From contig JAJXPD010000027.1 of the NCBI GenBank assembly GCA_021641325.1, forward strand, positions 1-16,360: a stretch of 16,360 nt of DNA. Reading direction: 5' to 3'. How positions within the stretch are numbered: the first letter of the stretch is position 1; every line of letters begins with the position of its first letter. Source of the DNA: Opitutales bacterium. GTDB lineage: Bacteria; Verrucomicrobiota; Verrucomicrobiia; Opitutales; Intestinicryptomonadaceae. The notes below the pieces were generated by a model. That model was not told the DNA's origin. It made no database searches and saw nothing but the letters and a program-made list of their open reading frames with translations. Below, piece after piece: positions 7,203 to 13,682 of the stretch. Position numbers and translations under genes: made by a program.

Positions 7203-8411
7203 CTAACGCGGGGAGACAAAGAAAAGCGGGCAGTCTTGCGAAACCGCCTTGAACGTCTCGAACGAAATCCACGAGGGCGCAACGTCGCCGTCGCTCCAAG
7301 AATCGGAAACCGCAAGCTCTTTCGTCGCCCTGTTGTAGCCAACGACAAGACACACATGCGCGGAATCGGCGTTCATGCCGCCTATTTTCGGCTTCCGCTC
7401 CTTGCGGCAAAACTTCGCCCACTCTTTGAAGTCGGCGGCTTCGCGCTCCTTTGTGCGAGCGCGGCGGGCGGAAACGTATTCGGCGGGCGAAAACATCAGC
7501 CACAGCATGGGAACGCCCGCGTCGATATTCTTGGAAATTTGGGAGAAATCGCGCTTTGCGCCGCCGAATTTCAGCTTGTTCGCGCGGGCGATTTTCGAGA
7601 TGGCGTCGGCAGCGTTGTCGAGCGTTGTGCCTCCGCCGACGCCCGTTTTGAAGAGGTCGGCAAGCTTGTGCATGTCGATGTCGGCAAGCCCGTTATGGAG
7701 GAGCAGCCGCTCGACCGTGGCGGGAAAGCAGTAGCCTTTCGCGCCCTGATTTACCATGGGAACGTTGACCACAACGTCGCCGTTTGCCGACTTTTCGACG
7801 GAGTCGGCAAGATTCTTTTTGCCCGAAGCCTGCTGTTTTTCGGCGGGCTTTTCGGCAAGTGCGGCGGGCGGAACGGCCTGCATTATAATGAACTCTTTGT
7901 CCTCGAACGCCACGCGGATTGTCGCCGACGGGCAATTCCACTGCTTTGCGCGGATTTTCGCCGCGCCGCCGCCGATGTGCGAGTTTTCGGCCGCGCCGAA
8001 CGCCGCAGAAAGTTTTTTGAAAAGCTCCCTTGCGTCGGAGCGCATTTTTGCGGCGGTCCGGCTGTTCCATTTGCCGTCTTTTACGGAGTCGCCCTTGTTG
8101 AAAAAGACGATTTTCACCGACGAAATTTTGCCGTTGGCGTATTCGAATTTTATCTCGTTTGCGTCAACGCCGAATATTTTTTGACCTATGGCGCACGACA
8201 AAATTCCGCCGTCGCGCGTCTTGGTTTCGCCGCCGCCGATTTTCAGGCGCGATCTCAATTCTTCGGGCGATTCGCTCCAAATTTTTCCGTCGAGAAAAAC
8301 GGGAACGCCCGCGACGGCGTCGATAGGCGGCGCGGCGAAAACCCGCGGCGCAAAAGCCGCAAAAAACAAGACAAGAAAAAACGCCGCCGCTTTAAAATAT
8401 CCGCTTTTCAT
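7203..8411 (-). CDS. Secreted C39-like cysteine peptidase
   Basis: A 402-residue exported protein. ATG 8411 begins a textbook signal peptide (MKSGYFKAAAFFLVLFFAAF..., likely cleaved after PRVFA, residue 26); the longer open frame upstream would bury it and is rejected. Residues about 30-180 form a domain I do not recognise, followed by a polar, lysine-rich linker (185-210). The C-terminal domain is papain-like, peptidase_C39-type: VPMVNQGAKGYCFPATVE gives oxyanion Gln222 and nucleophile Cys228, DSAHVCLVVGYN gives His352, and ELAVSDSW gives Asp370. All catalytic residues are present, so it should be active in the periplasm or outside. It is not fused to an ABC transporter and has no bacteriocin-like neighbour, so a leader-peptide-processing role is not supported. 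It stands alone between two terminators. The 134-bp upstream gap (8412-8545) shows no clear promoter. Confidence 0.8.
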   Translation of the reverse strand: MKSGYFKAAAFFLVLFFAAFAPRVFAAPPIDAVAGVPVFLDGKIWSESPEELRSRLKIGGGETKTRDGGILSCAIGQKIFGVDANEIKFEYANGKISSVKIVFFNKGDSVKDGKWNSRTAAKMRSDARELFKKLSAAFGAAENSHIGGGAAKIRAKQWNCPSATIRVAFEDKEFIIMQAVPPAALAEKPAEKQQASGKKNLADSVEKSANGDVVVNVPMVNQGAKGYCFPATVERLLLHNGLADIDMHKLADLFKTGVGGGTTLDNAADAISKIARANKLKFGGAKRDFSQISKNIDAGVPMLWLMFSPAEYVSARRARTKEREAADFKEWAKFCRKERKPKIGGMNADSAHVCLVVGYNRATKELAVSDSWSDGDVAPSWISFETFKAVSQDCPLFFVSPR

Positions 8412-8545
8412 GGCGCAAAAATTAAACTTCCGCCAAAAAGACGCAAGACTTTTCGGGCAAGCAGCTCCTCCGAATTTCCCGCATTTTCTGACAAGCGCAC
8501 AAAAACGCAACGGCATTCCAAACGCCGCGCACGACCGCTCGGCAC

Positions 8546-8578
8546 AAAAAAAGGCGCGTCGATATTTGCCGATGCGCC
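8546..8578 (-). terminator. Rho-independent terminator after the DEAD-box helicase gene
   Basis: Read on the minus strand, GGCGCATCG (8578-8570) pairs with CGACGCGCC (8561-8553), including one G-U pair, and is followed by seven T (8552-8546). It sits 24 bases beyond the helicase stop and separates that gene from the peptidase gene. Confidence 0.88.
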
Positions 8579-8602
8579 CGTTGGGTTAGATGTTTTGCGC
8601 CT

Positions 8603-10147
8603 TTATTTGCGGAGGCTATCTCTTAGTTTTTGCCAGAACGACGCTTTCTTTTTTCCGCCGCGCGTCCTGTCGGGGAGCGAAGTCATGCCCGCCGCCTTCA
8701 TTTTGCGTTTGAGCATGCCGCCGATTTTTTCGCCGCCGCGTTTGCCGTTTGGCTTTGCGCCTTTCGTTGCGCCCTTGGCGTTCTGCCCCGCGTTTTTGGC
8801 GTCGGGCTTCGCCTGTTGGCGGTTTTTCTTTGAGGGCACGCTTCCGCCGTAGTATTCGCCGCCGTCGGATTTTTTCTGGCACGAGCCTTTTGTGCGCGCA
8901 TAATTCTTTTCGGCGTCGCGCTTTTTCTGTCCGCCGCCCGAAAGCTTTGCGGCAAGCGCGGTTTTGAGCGTCGCCGCGTTCTGCGCCGCCTCGGAATGGA
9001 AGGGGTTGTCCGCCATCACGTCGATGCGCTTTTTTATGAACTTTTCCACCGACTTGAAAAGCGGAGCGTCGTCGGAGGTGCAGAACGAAACCGATTCGCC
9101 GTCCGCCTCGGCGCGGGCGGTGCGCCCTATTCTGTGGACGTATGTTTCGGGGTCTTCGGGGAGGTCGTAGTTGACGACAAGCGACATGTCCTTGACGTCG
9201 ATTCCGCGGGCGGCGATGTCGGTCGCCACAAGAATGTGCGACTCGCGCCGCTTGAAGCGTTCGAGCGCGTTTTTGCGCGCCGACTGCGACTTGTTTCCGT
9301 GTATCGCGTCCGCCTCAATCCCGATTCGGCAGAGACGTTTTGCCAGCTTGTTTGCGCCGTGTTTTGTGCGGCAGAAAATCAGCGCGAGCGAATCCGCCGA
9401 TTTTTCGAGCCGCGCTTTCATCATGTGTTCGAGCAGGTCGAACTTGTTTTCGAGGTTCACGAACGCGACCTTTTGCGCGATTTTATCGACGGTCGGCTTG
9501 TCGGGCGAAACCGAAATTTTTTCGGGGTTGTCCACAATGTTTTTCGCGAGAGCCTCGACCTCTTTCGAGAGCGTCGCGGAAAACAGCAGAGACTGGCGTT
9601 TTTTGGGAAGCTCGCGGCAGATTTTCCTGATGTCGTTTATGAAGCCCATGTCGAGCATTCTGTCAGCCTCGTCGAGCACGAGAAATTCCACGCCGCCGAA
9701 TTCGAGCTTGCGCTGGTTGAAAAGGTCGAGCAGGCGGCCGGGGGTCGCCACAAGAATGTCCACGCCGTTTGCGAGCAGTTTCACCTGCGGGCTTTGCGAC
9801 ACCCCGCCGTAAATTTTGCAGTGGCTTAAATCCATACTTCTGCCGAAGAGGGCGATGTTCGAGTCTATCTGCTCGGCAAGCTCGCGCGTGGGGGTAAGAA
9901 TCAGGGCGCGGAACTGTTTGGGGCGCGGATAGTTTCCGCCCTCTTCGAGCATCTGCATAATCGGGAGCGCGAATGCCGCGGTTTTGCCCGTGCCCGTCTG
10001 GGCGCAGCCGAAGAGGTCGCGCCGCGCCAAAATCACGGGTATTGCGCGCGACTGTATCGGCGACGGTTTTTCGTAGCCCGCGTTTTCGACCGCGCGGAGC
10101 GTTTTTTCCGACAGCCCCAAGCCGCCGAAATTCGTTTTGTTTTCCAT
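8603..10147 (-). CDS. DEAD-box RNA helicase, RhlE-like
   Basis: A 514-residue ATP-dependent RNA helicase. Motifs run in order: Q motif (GYEKPSPIQ, 24-32), I AQTGTGKT (49-56), Ia PTREL (86-90), TPGR (135-138), II DEAD (159-162), III SAT (190-192), V ARGID (313-317) and VI HRIGRTAR (338-345). The core ends near 385. A low-complexity tail of roughly 125 residues rich in Lys, Gly, Ala and Asn follows, as in RhlE-type helicases, where such tails help bind RNA. Likely roles are ribosome assembly or RNA unwinding in the cold. The start is fixed by AAGGAA (10157-10152) four bases before ATG and by the family N-terminus; the frame stays open upstream but that part is not coding. It is probably a single-gene unit with its own terminator. 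RhlE is the best guess among close subfamilies. Confidence 0.95.
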   Translation of the reverse strand: MENKTNFGGLGLSEKTLRAVENAGYEKPSPIQSRAIPVILARRDLFGCAQTGTGKTAAFALPIMQMLEEGGNYPRPKQFRALILTPTRELAEQIDSNIALFGRSMDLSHCKIYGGVSQSPQVKLLANGVDILVATPGRLLDLFNQRKLEFGGVEFLVLDEADRMLDMGFINDIRKICRELPKKRQSLLFSATLSKEVEALAKNIVDNPEKISVSPDKPTVDKIAQKVAFVNLENKFDLLEHMMKARLEKSADSLALIFCRTKHGANKLAKRLCRIGIEADAIHGNKSQSARKNALERFKRRESHILVATDIAARGIDVKDMSLVVNYDLPEDPETYVHRIGRTARAEADGESVSFCTSDDAPLFKSVEKFIKKRIDVMADNPFHSEAAQNAATLKTALAAKLSGGGQKKRDAEKNYARTKGSCQKKSDGGEYYGGSVPSKKNRQQAKPDAKNAGQNAKGATKGAKPNGKRGGEKIGGMLKRKMKAAGMTSLPDRTRGGKKKASFWQKLRDSLRK

Positions 10148-10286
10148 GTCTTTCCTTTCGGGGTTGCGCGCCCGAATGAAAAATCGGAAACGTTCCGCAA
10201 TCGGCGCGCCCGCACTCCGCCGCTTTCGGGCGTAAAAAATGCGATTGAACGACCATTTACAATTTGCTATTGCTTGCAACATTATT
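10148..10286. promoter_or_regulatory. Divergent intergenic region with candidate promoter
   Basis: This 139-bp gap lies between the divergent helicase and PLP-fold genes and should hold promoters for both. The part nearest the plus-strand gene is AT-rich: TTTACA (10256-10261) and CATTAT (10280-10285), spaced by 18 bases, could be -35 and -10 boxes. If so, transcription would start near 10290, which would favour translation from ATG 10320 rather than 10287. I see no clear boxes for the helicase direction. Confidence 0.3.
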
Positions 10287-11327
10287 ATGGAAAATTTTTC
10301 GGAAAAGATAACGTGGTTCATGCCGCGTCCGCCGCGCAAATTCCTCAAACGCGGCGCGGGTCTGCCGCGCGGGCGCGAGTTTTTTGCGTGCGGCAGGGAC
10401 GCGTTGCGGAGGGCGTTAAAGCTCGAAAAATTTTGCCGCCCGCGCAGGCTCTGGATTCCCGAATTTTTCTGCCCGAGCGTTGCGCGTACGCTCCGCGCCG
10501 ACTTCGACGTGCGCTTTTTTTGCGACCTGCCCTCCGAACCGGCTCCGCGCTTCGAAACAATAGGCGCAGAAGACGGCGACGCCGTTCTCATTGTAAATTT
10601 TTTCGGGCTTCGCGACGCCGAGACATGGAGCGAATGGCTCTCCGAACACGGCGGGATTGTGCCGATTTTCGACCACTCGCACGCGCCGTTTTCAAGCTGG
10701 GCGGAATCGGAAACGCGCGGGTATTCGTTTGCGTCGCTGCGCAAAACGCTTCCGCTGCCCGACGGCGGCTTTCTGAAATCGGAAAGCCCCGCGAAGATGT
10801 TCCTTGCGGGCGGCACTCCCGCCGACTTCGCAGCCGACGCCGCGTCGGGCGAGCTGCTCGACTCGTTCGCGGGCTACGACGCCGCCGAGGCGTTCTACTA
10901 TTCTGGCGAAAACAAGCTCGACGGACGCAGTGGGATTTCGAGAATGTCGAAGTACTCGCTTGCTGTCCTCGAAAATTTCGACGCGGGAAAGGCGGCGCGC
11001 GCTACGTTCCGCAATCTTAAAATTTTTTGCGAAAACCTCAAAGCGTCTAAAAACTACACCGAGCTGAACGCGGCGTTCGGAAACCTATCCGACCCGTTCC
11101 GCGCCTTCTCGCCCGCGCTCAAATTCGCCAACATGCGCGCGCGCGACAGATACCACAACGCGCTCTACGCGGCTGGCGCAAAGCCGTCAATCTACTGGGG
11201 CGGGCTGGGCAACGCGGTCTCGCCGCGCGCGCGGAAGGAAAGCGACACCACTTTCGTTATCCCGCTCGACTTCCGCCACTCGGAAGACGACGCGTTCAGG
11301 CTTGCGGAATTTGTGTCGAATCTCTGA
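10287..11327 (+). CDS. DegT/DnrJ/EryC1-like PLP-fold aminotransferase homologue
   Basis: A 346-residue protein resembling type I PLP enzymes of the sugar-aminotransferase group, but divergent. Matching landmarks: FACGRDALRRAL (33-44) as the cofactor-phosphate region, IPEFFCPSV (57-65), VNFFGLRD (103-110), IFDHSHAP (127-134) with Asp129 at the pyridine-nitrogen position, and YSFASLRKTLPLPDGG (146-161) with Lys153 as the candidate Schiff-base lysine. The family would transfer an amino group to a keto-sugar or similar compound. No nucleotide-sugar genes are next to it, so the substrate is unknown. Start choice is uncertain: ATG 10239, 10287 and 10320 are all in frame and none has a strong ribosome binding site. 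I use 10287. The 3' end overlaps the convergent gluQ gene by 32 bases. Confidence 0.6.
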   Translation: MENFSEKITWFMPRPPRKFLKRGAGLPRGREFFACGRDALRRALKLEKFCRPRRLWIPEFFCPSVARTLRADFDVRFFCDLPSEPAPRFETIGAEDGDAVLIVNFFGLRDAETWSEWLSEHGGIVPIFDHSHAPFSSWAESETRGYSFASLRKTLPLPDGGFLKSESPAKMFLAGGTPADFAADAASGELLDSFAGYDAAEAFYYSGENKLDGRSGISRMSKYSLAVLENFDAGKAARATFRNLKIFCENLKASKNYTELNAAFGNLSDPFRAFSPALKFANMRARDRYHNALYAAGAKPSIYWGGLGNAVSPRARKESDTTFVIPLDFRHSEDDAFRLAEFVSNL

Positions 11328-12177
11328 GTTCGCGCAGTTTTGCGGCGTCGAGGTTGCAAATCAGCATTTTGTTTTCGGAGGATTTCGACATAGACGACTT
11401 CGAAAGTTTTGCGCCGTCGCCGCCTCGCACAAGCGGGCAGTGGAAAAATTCGGGAACGGAAAATCCCAACGCGCGGTACAGCAAAATCTGCCGCGCGGTC
11501 GAAAGAAGCAAATCAATTCCGCGCACGGCTTCGGTGATTTCCATGGCGGCGTCGTCCGCGACAACGGCAAGCTCGTACGACGGCTCGCCGCTTTTGCGCC
11601 ACACGAGGAAATCGCCGAAATCCGCGCCAGCGGCAAAGGACATTTGCCCGCAGTTGTTGTCGCAAAATCCGATTTCCGCGCCGAACGGCACGGCGAAACG
11701 CCAGTTTGCAAAACGCGGATTTTCAATGTCGGCGGTTCGGCGCGGATCGGAGCGCATTTCGTGGGGAAAGATTTTTTCGGGCGAAGCGAAGTCGAATTTT
11801 CTTTCGGGGAATTTTCCAGCCGCGGCGATTTCCGCCCGCGACGCTTCGCAGGGATACACAAAGCCCATGTCGGAAAGTTTTTCCACCAAGCTCCAATAAT
11901 AGCCGAAGCGCAGGCTCTGCTCGTAGGGAGCAAACTTTCCGCCGACGCCCCAGCCCTCGTCCCAATCCAAGCCGATTGCGGAGATGTCCCGCGCGGCGGC
12001 GGCGGAATATTCGGGGCGGCAGCGGGCGCGGTCGATGTCCTCCATGCGTAAAACGATTTTCCCGCCGCGCCTGCGGGCGCGTTTCCACGCGGTTATGAAC
12101 GTTGCGGCGTGCCCGACGTGCAAAAGCCCCGACGGCGTGGGCGCGATTCTCCCGCGGTATGTCGCGGAACGGCTCAT
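11296..12177 (-). CDS. gluQ: Glutamyl-Q tRNA(Asp) synthetase
   Basis: A 293-residue truncated GluRS paralogue made of the catalytic core without the anticodon-binding domain, the normal layout of GluQ-RS. This enzyme attaches glutamate to queuosine in tRNA(Asp) without needing the tRNA for activation. Seen are APTPSGLLHVGHA (12-24, class I HIGH motif as HVGH), RMEDIDRARCR (44-54), VVADDAAMEITEAVRGIDLL (205-224), STARQILLYRALG and a KMSKS-type loop KLSKS (257-261). The cysteine set that binds zinc in E. coli GluQ-RS is not present; only C110 lies in that region. The ATG overlaps the uvrC stop by four bases (ATGA), so it is the last gene of a mutS-uvrC-gluQ operon. Its end overlaps the facing PLP-fold gene by 32 bases. 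Confidence 0.92.
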   Translation of the reverse strand: MSRSATYRGRIAPTPSGLLHVGHAATFITAWKRARRRGGKIVLRMEDIDRARCRPEYSAAAARDISAIGLDWDEGWGVGGKFAPYEQSLRFGYYWSLVEKLSDMGFVYPCEASRAEIAAAGKFPERKFDFASPEKIFPHEMRSDPRRTADIENPRFANWRFAVPFGAEIGFCDNNCGQMSFAAGADFGDFLVWRKSGEPSYELAVVADDAAMEITEAVRGIDLLLSTARQILLYRALGFSVPEFFHCPLVRGGDGAKLSKSSMSKSSENKMLICNLDAAKLRELRDSTQIPQA

Positions 12178-13682
12178 TGTTTGGGCGGGGAGGAGTCGGG
12201 AAAATTCGAGTCGAGAAATTCGCGCAGTTCGCGGGCGGTCTCGAAGCCTATTCCGTCAACCTCGCGCAGCTGCGCGATTGTCGCAGTCTTGATTTTCGCA
12301 ATAGAGCCGAAATGTTTCAGGAGGGCGTCCCTGCGCTTTTCGCCCAAGCCGACGAAATCGTCGAGAATGCTCTCGCGGATTTTGCGCGAGCGCAGGGACT
12401 CGCTGAACGAGTTTGCGAACCTGTGCGCCTCGTCGCGCACGCGTTGCAGAAGCTTCAAGCCCTCGTGGCGGCGCGGCAGCAGGACTTCCTCGAAATTGTC
12501 GGTTATAATTGTCTCTTCGCGCTTGGCAAGCCCCGCGATTGTCGGCGGCTTTATGCCCGCCTCGTCAAAGGCTTTCATCGCAGAAAACACCTGCCCCTTG
12601 CCGCCGTCGATTAGCACGAGGTCGGGCATGGGGCTGCCCTGTTCGGCGAGGCGCGAATACCGACGCCCGACGACCTCTTTCATTGCGCGGAAGTCGTCGT
12701 TGCCGACGAACGACTTTATCTTGAAGCGGCGGTATTTATTCTTTGCGGGCTCGCCGTCGTCGAAATGCACCATCGACGCCACGCAGAAGCTTCCCGAAAT
12801 GTGCGAGATGTCGAAGCATTCTATGCTGCGCGGCTCGCGCGGAAGCTTGAGCGTCTTTTTGAGCGAGTCCATCGCGAGAATCGCGACGTCTGCCGACGAG
12901 CGCGAGATGTCCGCCGAAACTCCGCCGCGGGCGTTTGCCTCGCGCGTTTCGAGCACCGCGGAAACGAGGTCGCGCCACTTCGCCGCCTTTTCGTATTCGA
13001 AGGCTTCGGCTGCCTCGCGCATTTTCGCGGCGGCGTTTTCTATGATTTCGCCGTTTTTATCCTCCAAAAACGCGAGGGCGGCGGAGACGCGCTGCTTGTA
13101 TTCCTCCTCCGACACCACGTTTTCGAAGCCCGAAATTTCTCCGCGGGCGTCGTCGTACAAAAGCCAGCGGCCGTCGTCGAGCCGCTTGGGGCGGGCGTCG
13201 GAAAGCAGAATGCCGAACTTCTTTTTAATTTCGTTGAGCGCGCCGCGCAACGCGGTCGTGCCGAGGTAGGGGCCGAAATACAGCGAGCCGTCGTCCTTGC
13301 GGTTGCGGGCGAACGTGAAGCGCGGGAGCTTCGAAAACATTTCGACGCGCAGGTGCAGGAAGTTTTTGTTGTCCTTTTCGAGCGTGTTGTAGCGCGGCTT
13401 CCACTGTTTGATTAGCTTGCTTTCGAGGATTAACGCCTCGGCTTCGGAGCGCGTGTTAACGAAGTCGAAGTCGGCAATGCAGTCTATCAGAGAGGAGACT
13501 TTCGGGTTGGACGCGCGGGTCTTGTACGACGCCGTGAAATACTGGCTCACCCTGCGGCGCAGATTCAGCGCCTTGCCGATGTATATCACGTTTCCGAGCG
13601 AGTCTTTCATGATATACACGCCGCTTGTGGTAGGCAAACGCCTGACCTTTTCCGAAAGGGTATGCCTGCCGTCGGAGTCCAT
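12174..13682 (-). CDS. uvrC: UvrC, nucleotide excision repair incision subunit (short form)
   Basis: A 502-residue dual nuclease that cuts on both sides of DNA lesions handed over by UvrAB. Domains in order: GIY-YIG nuclease (about 15-100; GVYIMKD, VIYIGKALNLRRR), UVR motif contacting UvrB (212-247, EAFEYEKAAKWRDL), RNase H-like nuclease (from about 283; IECFDISHISG with D291, VLIDGGKGQ with D359, RDEAHRFA with H420), and a C-terminal pair of helix-hairpin-helix motifs (443-490). Two oddities stand out. The cysteines that normally bind a 4Fe-4S cluster after the GIY-YIG domain are absent (SDARPKRLDDGRWLLYDDAR at 161-180 occupies that place). About 100 residues between the UVR motif and the RNase H core are missing compared with the usual roughly 600-residue protein. 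Catalytic residues remain, so function is expected. It overlaps mutS by one base (TGATG) and gluQ by four. Confidence 0.95.
   Translation of the reverse strand: MDSDGRHTLSEKVRRLPTTSGVYIMKDSLGNVIYIGKALNLRRRVSQYFTASYKTRASNPKVSSLIDCIADFDFVNTRSEAEALILESKLIKQWKPRYNTLEKDNKNFLHLRVEMFSKLPRFTFARNRKDDGSLYFGPYLGTTALRGALNEIKKKFGILLSDARPKRLDDGRWLLYDDARGEISGFENVVSEEEYKQRVSAALAFLEDKNGEIIENAAAKMREAAEAFEYEKAAKWRDLVSAVLETREANARGGVSADISRSSADVAILAMDSLKKTLKLPREPRSIECFDISHISGSFCVASMVHFDDGEPAKNKYRRFKIKSFVGNDDFRAMKEVVGRRYSRLAEQGSPMPDLVLIDGGKGQVFSAMKAFDEAGIKPPTIAGLAKREETIITDNFEEVLLPRRHEGLKLLQRVRDEAHRFANSFSESLRSRKIRESILDDFVGLGEKRRDALLKHFGSIAKIKTATIAQLREVDGIGFETARELREFLDSNFPDSSPPKQ

Noticed and set aside
5995..7503. 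502-codon minus-strand open frame opposite the oxidoreductase gene
   Set aside because: It is antisense to a clear Gfo/Idh/MocA gene and shows no family motif; long antisense frames are common at this GC and codon bias.
7176..8852. 558-codon plus-strand frame across the peptidase and helicase 3' ends
   Set aside because: It is antisense to both genes and crosses a terminator, and the translation has no recognisable domain.
8996..9829. 277-codon plus-strand frame opposite the helicase
   Set aside because: It mirrors conserved helicase codons and has no motif of its own.
10148..10816. 223-codon N-terminal extension of the DEAD-box frame
   Set aside because: It crosses the divergent gap and the PLP-fold gene. 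The helicase family start at 10147 has a good ribosome binding site.
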